Shown: one piece after another, positions 1 to 8,384 of the stretch
How the letters are laid out: each line of letters begins with the position of its first letter
How positions within the stretch are numbered: the stretch's first letter is position 1
From: Actinophytocola sp.
Lineage (GTDB): Bacteria; Actinomycetota; Actinomycetes; Mycobacteriales; Pseudonocardiaceae
Direction: 5' to 3'
NCBI GenBank assembly: GCA_009377395.1
Contig: WHUB01000006.1
Coordinates: forward strand, 37,471-101,470
DNA: 64,000 bases
Made by a program: the position numbers and the translations under genes
Notes under the pieces: generated by a model
Database searches by the model: none
What the model saw: the letters and a program-made list of their open reading frames with translations, nothing else
What the model was told of the DNA's origin: nothing

Positions 1-458
1 CGGAGGTGGTCGAGTTCGTCCGGGCGGCGAGCGGCCAGCTCACCAAGCGGGCGGTGCGCAGGCTCGCGTTCGGCGACGATCCGAGCCCCTCGGTCGTCGA
101 GTTCCTGCTCGAGATGCTCGACGTGACGCCGGTCGGGGAGCTGGTGAAGTTCGTCGGCACCGTCGACAGCCACGACCGCTACGAGGTGCTCGCCGGGCTC
201 AAGCACGCCCATGTGCAGGTCATCGGTGGTGACGCCGATCTGATCCTGCCGTTCTCGCACTGTGAGCGGATCGCGGACGAGCTGCCGGACGCGCAGCTGG
301 TGCGGGTCAACGGCGCCGGGCATGTGCCGCAGTTGGAGCATCCCGAGGTCGTGACCAGCTACCTGATCGACCTGCTGCAACTGTGCTCCGACACGGAGAG
401 CAAGACGGGGCCGCGCGACGAGGCGATGCGCGGTTTGCTGCGGAGGTGGTTCGCGTGA
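1..458 (+). CDS. alpha/beta hydrolase, C-terminal part (5' truncated by window)
   Basis: The reading frame is open to the first base of the window, so only the C-terminal ~152 residues of an alpha/beta-hydrolase-fold protein are visible. The visible part carries the late acid (GGDADLI) and the catalytic His (GAGHVPQLEHP) in the usual order and spacing for the fold; the nucleophile Ser lies upstream of the window. The substrate cannot be told from this fragment. The stop codon overlaps the GTG start of tsaE by four bases (GTGA), so the two are probably co-transcribed and translationally coupled. In related actinobacteria a hydrolase of this kind lies between alr and tsaE, which fits. Confidence 0.85.
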   Translation, partial: EVVEFVRAASGQLTKRAVRRLAFGDDPSPSVVEFLLEMLDVTPVGELVKFVGTVDSHDRYEVLAGLKHAHVQVIGGDADLILPFSHCERIADELPDAQLVRVNGAGHVPQLEHPEVVTSYLIDLLQLCSDTESKTGPRDEAMRGLLRRWFA

Positions 459-907
459 AGGTGGAGCTGGCGACGCACGAGGACACCGTCCGGTTCGGAC
501 ACCGGATCGGCGAGCTGCTGCGGGCCGGCGACCTGGTGCTGTTGTCCGGTCCGCTCGGCGCGGGCAAGACGGTGCTGGTCAAGGGCATCGCCGAGGGGCT
601 CGGGGTGTCGGGGCGGGTCAGCTCGCCCACGTTCGTGATCGCGCGGGTGCACCCGGCGGGCGATCACGGGGTGCCGCTTGTGCATGTCGACGCCTACCGG
701 CTCGGCGGCGACCTGGCGCAGCTCGACGACCTCGACCTCGACACCGACCTCGCCGACGCCGCCGTCGTGGTGGAGTGGGGCGAGGGCGTCGCGGAGCGGC
801 TGTCCGCCGACCACCTGCTGGTGCGGCTCGACCGCGAGGCCGACGAGACCCGCATCGCCGAGCTGGAACCGCACGGGGCGTGGACCGACCGCGCTCTGCC
901 CGGCTAA
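455..907 (+). CDS. tsaE: tRNA t6A biosynthesis ATPase TsaE
   Basis: TsaE is the small ATPase that works with TsaB and TsaD to place threonylcarbamoyl on A37 of ANN-decoding tRNAs. The 150-residue product has the family length, a Walker A motif (GPLGAGKT), the following SSPTF segment, the HVDAYRL stretch and a late VVEWGEG motif, all typical of the family. I chose GTG at 455 because it follows a strong GGAGGTGG ribosome site and overlaps the upstream hydrolase stop by four bases. Its TAA stop overlaps the stop of the convergent carboxyltransferase gene by two bases. Its usual neighbour tsaB lies 6.8 kb downstream, separated by a malonate-type module. Confidence 0.95.
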   Translation: MKVELATHEDTVRFGHRIGELLRAGDLVLLSGPLGAGKTVLVKGIAEGLGVSGRVSSPTFVIARVHPAGDHGVPLVHVDAYRLGGDLAQLDDLDLDTDLADAAVVVEWGEGVAERLSADHLLVRLDREADETRIAELEPHGAWTDRALPG

Positions 908-2397
908 TCCGGTTCGACGACGCCCTCGGCGATGCCGAGCTCGACCAGGTCCTGCGGCCGGAGGCGGAGCTGGTCCGCGATGGCGGGTGCGTCGTCCCGC
1001 TCCCGCTTGAGGATGGCCGTCGCCGCCTCGGGACCGATCACCGAGAGGTAGCCGTCCGCGGTGATCCAGGTCCGGCCGGGCGCGGCGAAGGCGAGCGCGC
1101 CGCCGGACCCGCCCTCACCGATCACCAGCGTCGTCACCGGCGTCGCGGCCGCCGCGATCGCCTCGAACAGCTCCGCGATCGCCGCGCCGATCCCCGCCCG
1201 TTCCGCCGCCGGGTCGTTGGCGGCGCCCGGCGTGTCCACCAGGGTCAGCACCGGGATGCCGAGCCGGTCGGCCAGCCGCACCAGCCTTGCCGCCGTCCGG
1301 TAGCCGGCAGGCGTCGTCGCGGTCCCACACTGCGCGGCGTAGCCGATCGTCCGGCCGCCCCGGCGGCCGAAGCCGCACCGCACCCCGTCGTCGACGCCGC
1401 CGCGCCGGTCGCCGCTGATGTCCTCCCGCCAGTCGAAGTAGGCGTCGAGATACTCCTCGGCACGCGGCCGTTCCGGCGCACGAGCCCGCTCGACCGCGTC
1501 CCAGCCGGTCTCCGGCAGCTCCCGCCGCCCGAGCGCGCCGGGTGGCTCAGCCGGCTCGGACGTCGATGTGGTCAGCAGCGCCAGCCACCGGCGCAGCGCC
1601 GCGGGCAGGTCGCCGTGCGCGAGCACCCGGTCGACGTGGCCGGTCTCGAACTGCCCCTCGGCGGTGTAGGCATGGGTGTCGCCGTCGTCGCGCACCCGTG
1701 AGCCCGCGAACCCGACCTGCGCCCCGCCGAGCGCGAGCGTCACGTCGGCACCGGCGCCGATGGTGGCCCACCCGCCGCCCGTCGTGGGGTCGCGCAGCAC
1801 GGCGAGCTGCGGGATGCCCGCCTCGCGAGTGGTCGCGCTCGCGCGTGCCATCCGGTGCAGCTGGGACAGCGCTGCGGTGCCTTCCTGCATCCGGCTGCCG
1901 CCGGTCGCGATCAGCGACACGATCGGCAGCCGGTGCGCCACCGCGTGCCGGAAGGCCGCCTCGATCAGCAGGCCGGTCCGACGGCCGACCGAGCCGCCGA
2001 GGAACCCGAACTCGAACGCGAGCAGCACGGCCTCGGTGTCGCCGACCCTGCCGGTGCCGCACAGCACCGACTCCCGCTCGCCGGTCCGCGCCCCGGCGGC
2101 CGCCCGCGCGTCGCCGTAGCCGTCCCAGCCGATCGGCCCGTCGTGGTCGTCGTCCGGCAGCTCGACCGCCAGCTCGGCGAACCCCCGTGTCAGCTCGCCG
2201 ACCAGCTCGCGGGCCGGTTTCTTGTCAGTGCTTGTTTCTGAACGCGCGGCGCGATCGTGTCGCCGGGGCTCGGGCTCGGTTGTGTGCGTCTCGTTGTGCT
2301 GCTGGGGCGCCCCGCCGCCTCGATCGTGCGGGCTTCGCCCGAGCGCGTGCTGTGGTCGGAGTCCCCGATCGGCGCGGCCTCGTTCCTTCTCACGCAT
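904..2397 (-). CDS. fused beta/alpha carboxyltransferase (AccD-AccA-like)
   Basis: The product is 497 residues from ATG 2397, which overlaps the matB stop by eight bases. Two crotonase-like halves are visible. The N-terminal half resembles AccD/MdcD (GGSRMQEGTAALSQL, then DPTTGGG and QVGFAGSRV). The C-terminal half resembles AccA/MdcE (PVLTLVDTPGAANDPAAE, then GEGGSGGALAFAAP, then SVIGPEAATAILKR). The Cys4 zinc finger of true AccD is absent. The first ~60 residues are low-complexity, so translation may start further in. The family moves carboxyl groups between biotin and acyl-CoA, or, in malonate decarboxylases, decarboxylates malonyl thioesters. Linkage to matB and a TRAP transporter suggests a role on malonyl-CoA, but this is inference. 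Confidence 0.85.
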   Translation of the reverse strand: MREKERGRADRGLRPQHALGRSPHDRGGGAPQQHNETHTTEPEPRRHDRAARSETSTDKKPARELVGELTRGFAELAVELPDDDHDGPIGWDGYGDARAAAGARTGERESVLCGTGRVGDTEAVLLAFEFGFLGGSVGRRTGLLIEAAFRHAVAHRLPIVSLIATGGSRMQEGTAALSQLHRMARASATTREAGIPQLAVLRDPTTGGGWATIGAGADVTLALGGAQVGFAGSRVRDDGDTHAYTAEGQFETGHVDRVLAHGDLPAALRRWLALLTTSTSEPAEPPGALGRRELPETGWDAVERARAPERPRAEEYLDAYFDWREDISGDRRGGVDDGVRCGFGRRGGRTIGYAAQCGTATTPAGYRTAARLVRLADRLGIPVLTLVDTPGAANDPAAERAGIGAAIAELFEAIAAAATPVTTLVIGEGGSGGALAFAAPGRTWITADGYLSVIGPEAATAILKRERDDAPAIADQLRLRPQDLVELGIAEGVVEPD

Positions 2398-3853
2398 GGA
2401 GCGCTCGCTTGGTTACCTTGCCCATCTCGTTGCGGGGCAGCGACTTCACGAACCGCACCACGCGCGGGCGCTTGTGCGGCGAGAGCAACCGTGCCACGTG
2501 GTCGGCCAGCTCCGTCTCGGCCGGGCACTCACCGGCCGGCACGACCCAGGCCACGATGCGCTCGCCGAGGTCGGGGTCGTCCTCGCCGGTGACGGCGACC
2601 TCGGCGACGCCCGGGTGCTCCAACAGCGCGTTCTCGATCTCGCCCGCGCCGATCTTGTAGCCGCCGCTCTTGATGAGGTCGGTCGCCTTGCGGCCGACGA
2701 TGCGCACGAACCCCTCGGCGTCCACGGTGGCCATGTCGCCGGTGCGGAACCAGCCGTCGGAGAAGGCGGTGGCGGTGGCGTCGGGGCGGTTGAGGTACTC
2801 GGTGAACACGCTCGCCCCCCGCACCTGGATCTCGCCGATGGTCTCGCCGTCGCGGGCGCCGATCACGCGGCCGGTCTCATCGACCAGCCGGAGGTCCATG
2901 CCCGGCAGCGGCACGCCGACCGTGCCGGGACGGCGCGGGCCGTCGACCCGCACGCTGGTGTTCATCAGCGTCTCGGTCATGCCGTAGCGCTCGATCACCT
3001 GCTGGCCGGTCGCCCGGGTGATCCGCTCGTGGTCGGCGACCGGCAGGGCGGCCGAGCCGGAGACCAGCAGCCGGGCCGAGGCGACCGCCGCGGCCAGGTC
3101 CTTGTCCTCGTCGAGCTGCTCGGCGAGCCGGTGGTACATGGTCGGGACGCCGAACACCATCACCGGGCTCGCCGCCGTGGTCTCGGTCAGCGCCGCGCCG
3201 AGCGCCGACGGCGTGAACCGGCCGAGGTGGTACACGCTCCCGCCGCGACGCAGCGGCCCCAGCGTGCCGAGCACGAGCCCGTGCACGTGGAACAACGGCA
3301 GCGCGTGCATCACGACGTCTGCCTCGGTCCAGGCCCAGGCTTCGGCGAGCGCGTCGAGCGTGCCCGCGACGGCGCGGCGGGGCAGCACCACACCCTTCGG
3401 CGGGCCGGTCGTGCCCGAGGTGTAGATGATCATGCCGGCGGTGGCGGGGTCCGGCTCGTCGAGCGTGACCCCGCCGGAGGACTGCCGGGGCTCGACGTCG
3501 ACGTCCCTGCGGTCGAGGTGGTCGAAGGCGGCGGGCAGCGTGGTGTCCGGCGCGCACAGCGCCAGGCTGGGGGTGCAGTCGGCGAGGATGTGCGCCAGCT
3601 CCCGCTCACCGGCCTTCGGGTTGATCGGCACGACGGGCACCCCGGCCAGCAGCGCGGCCACCGCGGCGACGTTCGTCTCCAGCGTCGGGCTCGCCCATAC
3701 CGCCACCCGTGGGTGCTCGCCCGGCAGCGCGCGCAGCTCGCGGGCGAGCGACCCGGCCACATCGGCCAGCTCCCCGTAGCTCAGCGCGCGGTCGCCGAAT
3801 CGCAGCGCGGTCTTGGCCGGAACCGTTCGCAACGCCGGAAACAGCGCGTCCAC
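2390..3853 (-). CDS. matB: malonyl-CoA synthetase (MatB-type acyl-CoA ligase)
   Basis: This ATP-dependent ligase converts malonate (or methylmalonate) plus CoA to the CoA thioester. The 487-residue product shows the ANL-family motifs in order: YTSGTTGPPKG, the LPLFHVHGL segment, ERYGMTETLMNTS, GWFRTGD, KSGGYKIGAGEIE, and the C-terminal NEMGK with the adenylation Lys near residue 479. Long stretches agree with what I remember of Streptomyces coelicolor MatB. I chose GTG at 3853 because AAGGAG lies six bases upstream; the frame stays open further but only over dctM. It follows dctM by 14 bases and overlaps the carboxyltransferase start, so the five minus-strand genes look like one operon. Confidence 0.92.
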   Translation of the reverse strand: MDALFPALRTVPAKTALRFGDRALSYGELADVAGSLARELRALPGEHPRVAVWASPTLETNVAAVAALLAGVPVVPINPKAGERELAHILADCTPSLALCAPDTTLPAAFDHLDRRDVDVEPRQSSGGVTLDEPDPATAGMIIYTSGTTGPPKGVVLPRRAVAGTLDALAEAWAWTEADVVMHALPLFHVHGLVLGTLGPLRRGGSVYHLGRFTPSALGAALTETTAASPVMVFGVPTMYHRLAEQLDEDKDLAAAVASARLLVSGSAALPVADHERITRATGQQVIERYGMTETLMNTSVRVDGPRRPGTVGVPLPGMDLRLVDETGRVIGARDGETIGEIQVRGASVFTEYLNRPDATATAFSDGWFRTGDMATVDAEGFVRIVGRKATDLIKSGGYKIGAGEIENALLEHPGVAEVAVTGEDDPDLGERIVAWVVPAGECPAETELADHVARLLSPHKRPRVVRFVKSLPRNEMGKVTKRALHA

Positions 3854-3867
3854 CTGATCTCCTTCAC

Positions 3868-5256
3868 TCAGCCGCTGAACATCTGGTCGGGAAGCCAGGT
3901 GACCACCCCCGGGAAGAGCACCAGCAGCACGATTCCGACCGCGAGCACGCCCACGTAGGGCAGCGTGCCGCGCAGCACGTCGCGCAACGGTATTTCCGGG
4001 GCGATTCCCTGGACAACGTAGAGATTTAAACCTACCGGCGGGGTGATGAGCCCCATCTCCATGTTGAGCGTCATCACGACGCCGAACCAGATCGGATCGA
4101 ACCCGAGCTGGGTGATGATCGGAAACAGCACCGGCATCGTGATGAGGATGATGGCGACGGGTGGGATGAAGAATCCCAGCACCAGGAACAGCAGGTTGAT
4201 CGCGATGAAGATCACCCAGCGGTTCATGTCGAGCGCGCCGATGGCCATGGCAAGCTCCTGCGGCACCCCGAGGAAGCTCATGACCTGACCGAGCACGGCG
4301 GAGAACGCCACGATCATCAGGATCATGGTGCTGGTCCGGGTCGTCTCCAGCGCGGCGTCCATGAGCTTGCGGACGGTGATGGACCGATAGAGCACGCCGA
4401 CGAGGATGATCGCGAACAGCGCGCCGAGCCCGGCGGCCTCGCTCGGCGTCGTGACGCCCGCGTACAGCGCCACCAGGATGCTCGCCATCAGCGCGACGAA
4501 CGGGAGCACCTTGACCAGCAGCCCGAACCGGTGCCGCCAGGTGTTGCCGCTGATCTCGACGGCCGTGGACAGCATCTCCTGCGCCGACGAGCGATCGGTG
4601 CCGCCGTTTACCGGGGCACCCGCGCCGACCAGCTCCCGCGCCCGGCTCCGGCGTTGCAGCGTCACCGCGATGAAGATCCACAACGCGAACAGCACGGTGA
4701 CCATCACGCCGGGGCCGACGCCACCGAGGAACAGCTGACCGATCGACTGTTCGGTCGCGATGCCGTACAGGATCAGCGTGACGCTCGGCGGGATCAGGAT
4801 GCCCAGCGTGCCGCCCGCGGCGATCGCTCCTGCCGCGACCCCACCCGGATAGCCGCGCCGCAGCATCTCCGGAATGGCGATGCGGCCGATCGCGGCCGAG
4901 GTCGCCGGGCTCGAGCCGGTCAGCGCCGCGAAGATCGAACAGGCGATGACCGAGCTCATCGCGAGGCCGCCGCGCAGCTTCCCCACCCAGGCGTTCGCCG
5001 CTTCGAGCAGGTCCTTGCTCGCCTTCGACTGGCCGAAGATCGATCCCATCAGGATGAACAACGGGATGGCGAGCAGCGTGAAGCTGTTCAGCGAGTCGAA
5101 GACGAGCGTCGAGAAGTAGCCGAGCTCCGACGCGGTGAGGAACAACGCGACCGAGATCAGCGCGGTCAGGCCGAGCGCGAAGGCGACCGGGACTCCCAGG
5201 CCCAGCAGCAGGAACAGGATCGCGCCGATGATTCCGCCGATCAGCAGTGGATTCAT
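3868..5256 (-). CDS. dctM: TRAP transporter large permease subunit DctM
   Basis: The 462-residue product is a very hydrophobic polytopic membrane protein of the TRAP large-subunit family, which couples dicarboxylate or other organic-acid uptake to sodium or proton flow. Family landmarks include the N-terminal LLGLGVPVAFALGL segment, IPLFILMGSIF, GSSPATSAAIG, GGTLGILIPPSV and a late MNMEMGLITPPVGLNLYV-like segment. ATG 5256 overlaps the dctQ stop as ATGA. Its place next to matB, and the known use of TRAP systems in malonate uptake, point to malonate or a similar dicarboxylate as substrate; the sequence itself does not prove the substrate. Confidence 0.93.
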   Translation of the reverse strand: MNPLLIGGIIGAILFLLLGLGVPVAFALGLTALISVALFLTASELGYFSTLVFDSLNSFTLLAIPLFILMGSIFGQSKASKDLLEAANAWVGKLRGGLAMSSVIACSIFAALTGSSPATSAAIGRIAIPEMLRRGYPGGVAAGAIAAGGTLGILIPPSVTLILYGIATEQSIGQLFLGGVGPGVMVTVLFALWIFIAVTLQRRSRARELVGAGAPVNGGTDRSSAQEMLSTAVEISGNTWRHRFGLLVKVLPFVALMASILVALYAGVTTPSEAAGLGALFAIILVGVLYRSITVRKLMDAALETTRTSTMILMIVAFSAVLGQVMSFLGVPQELAMAIGALDMNRWVIFIAINLLFLVLGFFIPPVAIILITMPVLFPIITQLGFDPIWFGVVMTLNMEMGLITPPVGLNLYVVQGIAPEIPLRDVLRGTLPYVGVLAVGIVLLVLFPGVVTWLPDQMFSG

Positions 5257-5792
5257 GTCGGTATCCCCTCGCGCTCGTGGCGTGACTCCGGCGTCGCGGT
5301 TTCGGCGCCGCCGTGGCGGATCTCCTGGATGATCGCCGCGATGACGACGAGGTACTGCAACGTCAACAGCGTCATGCCGACGGGCAGGATCAGGTGGGGA
5401 TAGGTCAGCGGCACGTCCCATGCCGTGCCGGACGTCATGCCTTCCCTTGTCGTCTCCCACCACATGTCGAACGCCATCACCGCGAGGGCCGCGACGAAGC
5501 AGCACCCGAGGATCGCCGCGACCAGCCGGACGACCCGCTGCGTTCGTGGCCCGAGCCGGGTGACGACGAGGTCGATCTTGACCTGGTCGCCGTGCTGGAG
5601 GCCGTACGCCCCACCGCAGAACGCGGCGAACATCAGCAGGTAGGTGACCAGTTCGGTCTGCCAGATCGTCGAGGCGCCGACCAGGTAGCGCAGCACGGCG
5701 GCATAGGAAATGATCAGCATGGACGCCAGCACCAGGACCGCGCTGAGGTAGCCGGACCAGGTGGAGATCCGCTCGATCAGTCGCAGCGGCAC
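5253..5792 (-). CDS. dctQ: TRAP transporter small permease subunit DctQ
   Basis: The 179-residue product has about four hydrophobic membrane segments (near residues 12-34, 45-63, 87-107 and 131-150) and the DctQ signature around FCGGAYGLQHGDQVKID. It forms the integral membrane complex with DctM. The GTG start at 5792 lies four bases after the dctP stop, and the stop overlaps the dctM start by four bases, which keeps the three subunits in stoichiometric translation. The last ~25 residues are polar and probably cytoplasmic. Confidence 0.9.
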   Translation of the reverse strand: MPLRLIERISTWSGYLSAVLVLASMLIISYAAVLRYLVGASTIWQTELVTYLLMFAAFCGGAYGLQHGDQVKIDLVVTRLGPRTQRVVRLVAAILGCCFVAALAVMAFDMWWETTREGMTSGTAWDVPLTYPHLILPVGMTLLTLQYLVVIAAIIQEIRHGGAETATPESRHEREGIPT

Positions 5793-5796
5793 CGGA

Positions 5797-6849
5797 CTAC
5801 CCCGTGGCCTGCTGGGCGAGCTCGAGCAACTCCGCGCCGCCCTTGACGTCCGTGGCGAAGTCCTGCCACACCGGCTTCGAGACCTTGCGCCATGCCATGA
5901 ACGCCTGGTCGTCCATGGGCGTGACGTTGACGCCCGCCGCGCTGAACTGCTTGTCCACCCTCATGTCGTCCTTCTCGGACGCCTGGTAGGCGAAGTTCTG
6001 CAGCTCCTGGCCGACGTCTTCCATGATCTTCTGCTGTTCCGGCGTGAGCTGGTCGAACACCTTCTTGCTGATGATCAGCGGCTCGAACATGAACCAGAAG
6101 GTGTTGCCACCGGTTGGCGAGGTGTAGGACTTCACCTGCTCGTAGAGCCGGTAGGAGCTGTGCGACGAGGTCGACGTGACGGCGCTGTCGAGCACGCCGG
6201 TCTGCATGCCGTTGTAGATCTCGGACGAGGACATGCTCGAGATCCCGAAGCCGACTCGTTCCAGCATCTTCTCCACGTACGTTCCGGCGGCCCTGGTGAC
6301 CGAGCCCTGCGGGACGTCGCCGGGCGACTCGATCGGCTGCTGGGTCTTCGACGCGACCGCACCCGCGTTCCAGACCCACGTAAGCACCTTCGCGCCGTTG
6401 GCCTCGGCGATCTCCTCGACGCGCTGGCCGATCTCCGCGTGCTGCCACTGCTGCGCTTCCTCGTGGTTGCGCACCATGGTGGGCATCAGGGTGATGCTGA
6501 ACTGGGGAACGTCGCCGGACGCGTAGTCGAGCGGGAAGACCGACATGTCGACGGCCCCCTTCATCATCGCCTGATACTGCGCCTCCGAGTCCTCGATCAG
6601 CGAGTCGTTGGGGTAGATCTGGATGTCGACGTCGCCGTTGGTGCGTTTGCGCACCTCGTCGGCGAAGCGCTCCGCCAGCACGGAGCGGAAGTCGCCTTCG
6701 CCCTGCTTGTTGACGCCGGGCCACTGATGTGACAGCCGGAGGGTGACGTGCTCGTTGCCGCCGCCGCTGCTCGCGAGATTGCAGGCGGAAAGGGGGAAGA
6801 CCAGGGTCAACGCGCACACCGTCGAGAGGAACCGCTTCTTCTGAACCAC
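5797..6849 (-). CDS. dctP: TRAP transporter solute-binding lipoprotein DctP
   Basis: This is the extracytoplasmic receptor that captures the substrate for DctQM. From GTG 6849 the 350-residue product starts with Lys-Lys-Arg, a hydrophobic stretch and a lipobox (LSAC), so it should be a membrane-anchored lipoprotein, as expected in a Gram-positive. TRAP-receptor features follow: LRLSHQWPGVNKQG, EVRKRTNGDVDIQIYPNDSL, and ISKKVFDQLTPEQQKIM near the C terminus. An AAAGGA site lies nine bases before the chosen GTG; the frame continues upstream but without such a site and would hide the signal peptide. It is the first gene of the minus-strand operon and faces the regulator gene. Confidence 0.92.
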   Translation of the reverse strand: MVQKKRFLSTVCALTLVFPLSACNLASSGGGNEHVTLRLSHQWPGVNKQGEGDFRSVLAERFADEVRKRTNGDVDIQIYPNDSLIEDSEAQYQAMMKGAVDMSVFPLDYASGDVPQFSITLMPTMVRNHEEAQQWQHAEIGQRVEEIAEANGAKVLTWVWNAGAVASKTQQPIESPGDVPQGSVTRAAGTYVEKMLERVGFGISSMSSSEIYNGMQTGVLDSAVTSTSSHSSYRLYEQVKSYTSPTGGNTFWFMFEPLIISKKVFDQLTPEQQKIMEDVGQELQNFAYQASEKDDMRVDKQFSAAGVNVTPMDDQAFMAWRKVSKPVWQDFATDVKGGAELLELAQQATG

Positions 6850-6880
6850 CGTGCTCAGTCCTTTCTGGCTCCAGTGCGAG

Positions 6881-6917
6881 AATTGGTTTAGTGGACTAGC
6901 CTCTAGGAGAGCTAGAG
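6881..6917. promoter_or_regulatory. two inverted repeats in the dctP / GntR-regulator divergent promoter region
   Basis: Between the divergent starts lie a palindrome TAGT-GG-ACTA (6889-6898) and, three bases further, CTCTAG-GAGAG-CTAGAG (6901-6917). FadR-type GntR regulators usually bind short palindromes like these next to their own gene. They are the best candidates for the operator(s) of the adjacent regulator, controlling both directions. This assignment is inferred from position and symmetry. Confidence 0.55.
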
Positions 6918-6955
6918 TGCTGTCAACCCCAAGATTTCCAGTTCGAGGAGGATGA

Positions 6956-7693
6956 ATGTCCCGCGAGCGGCGCGCTTCGAAACCGCTTCGGCCCATCGCG
7001 CGGCCTCGCCTGTACGAGCAGCTCGTCGAGCAACTGGTCGAGCACATCGAAGATGCGGGACTGAGCCCAGGGGACCGCCTTCCGCCGGAGCGCGAGCTGG
7101 CGTCGCAGCTCGGCGTCAGCCGGGTCTCGATCGGTCAGGCGCTCGTCGCGCTCGAGGTGCAGGGGATCATCGACGTCCGCCACGGGGAGGGCGCCGTGCT
7201 GCTCGAAACCCGCCCGGAGCAGCAGGTGATCGCGTCGCTGCGGGCGCACCAGCGCCGTCTCCCGGAGATCATCGAGGCGCGGGAGGCGCTGGAGGTGAAG
7301 CTGGCCGAGCTGGCCGCGCAGCGGCGCACCGACGAGGACATGGCCGCCATCGACGAGGCGCTGGCGTTCATGGCGGCCGAGATCGACGAGGGTGGCCGCG
7401 GCGAGGGCGGCGACGAGCGGTTCCACGCGGCCGTCACTGCCGCGGGTCATTCCGGCCTGCTCGCGGACATGATGAAGGAGCTGTCGCCGCTGATCCTGGA
7501 GTCGCGGATCGAGTCGCTCGCCCAGCCGGGTCGTCCCAAGGACTCGCTCGCCGGGCATCGGCGGATCGCGGAGGCCATCCGCTCCGGCGACGGTGACGCG
7601 GCGGCGACGGCGATGCTGGCGCACCTGCGGCTCGTCTCCGATGTCGCCGTGCTGCGGTGGGACCCCGACGAACCCGAGGCGTCGGCGACCTGA
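6956..7693 (+). CDS. GntR-family (FadR subfamily) transcriptional regulator, MatR-like
   Basis: The 245-residue product has an N-terminal winged helix-turn-helix (about residues 17-85; PGDRLPPERELASQLGVSRVSIGQAL) and a helical FCD ligand domain (about 100-235) with His residues at the positions that often bind metal (RFHAAV, GHRRI, LAHLRL). It is divergent from the TRAP/matB operon, the arrangement of MatR in rhizobial malonate operons, so it probably represses that operon until malonate or a derivative binds. Start ATG 6956 follows GAGGAGG. The tsaB start is only 28 bases after its stop, so tsaB-rimI-tsaD may partly depend on this promoter. Confidence 0.88.
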   Translation: MSRERRASKPLRPIARPRLYEQLVEQLVEHIEDAGLSPGDRLPPERELASQLGVSRVSIGQALVALEVQGIIDVRHGEGAVLLETRPEQQVIASLRAHQRRLPEIIEAREALEVKLAELAAQRRTDEDMAAIDEALAFMAAEIDEGGRGEGGDERFHAAVTAAGHSGLLADMMKELSPLILESRIESLAQPGRPKDSLAGHRRIAEAIRSGDGDAAATAMLAHLRLVSDVAVLRWDPDEPEASAT

Positions 7694-7721
7694 GACGGGG
7701 CTGGTCGTAGGCTTAGGAGTT

Positions 7722-8384
7722 GTGTTACTCCTCGCGCTTGACACCTCGACGCCGGCCGTCACGGCGGGCGTCGCTGCGCTCGACGCCGCCTCGGGCGCGA
7801 TCAGCGTGCTCGCCGAGCGCGTCACGATCAACCCGCGTGCCCACGGCGAGCTGCTGACGCCGCACCTGACCGAGGCCGCCCGCGCCTGCGACGTCGCGCT
7901 GACCGACCTCGACGCCGTGGTGTGCGGCGTCGGACCCGGCCCGTTCACCGGGCTGCGCGCGGGCATGGTCACCGCCGCCGCGCTCGCGCACGGGCTCGGC
8001 ATTCCGGCGTACCCGGTGTGCAGTCTCGACGCGATCGCCGCCGAGGCGGGCACCGGCGCGCCGCTGCTCGTCGCGACCGACGCCCGCAGGCGCGAGGTGT
8101 ACTGGGCCCGCTACGACGCCGACGGCGCGCGGGAGGTGGGACCCGCTGTCGACCCGCCCGCGGACGTCCCGGTCGGCGAGACGCGAGTGGTCGGCAACGC
8201 GGGTGCGATGGTCTCCCGCGCGGCGGGGGAGCCGAGCTTCCCGACCGGCTACGGCCTGGTGCGGGTCGCCGCGAGCGCCGTCATCGCGGGGGAGGAGCCG
8301 TCGCCGCTCACGCCGCTGTACCTGCGCAGGCCGGACGCTGCCGAGCCGCACGAGCGCAAGCGCGTCACGGAGGTGCGGGCGTGA
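7722..8384 (+). CDS. tsaB: tRNA t6A biosynthesis scaffold protein TsaB
   Basis: TsaB is the inactive paralogue of TsaD that scaffolds the t6A synthase. The 220-residue product begins LLLALDTSTPAVTAGV, followed by the HGELLTPHL segment and GVGPGPFTGLRAGM, all family hallmarks. The only standard start in frame is GTG 7722; the AGGAG before it is just two bases away, unusually close, so initiation may be weak or coupled to the regulator gene upstream. The stop overlaps the rimI start as GTGA. Confidence 0.93.
   Translation: MLLLALDTSTPAVTAGVAALDAASGAISVLAERVTINPRAHGELLTPHLTEAARACDVALTDLDAVVCGVGPGPFTGLRAGMVTAAALAHGLGIPAYPVCSLDAIAAEAGTGAPLLVATDARRREVYWARYDADGAREVGPAVDPPADVPVGETRVVGNAGAMVSRAAGEPSFPTGYGLVRVAASAVIAGEEPSPLTPLYLRRPDAAEPHERKRVTEVRA

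Noticed and set aside
2222..3958. Plus-strand frame of 578 codons opposite matB
   Set aside because: Shadow of matB, whose motifs are unmistakable; no domain or ribosome site on the plus strand.
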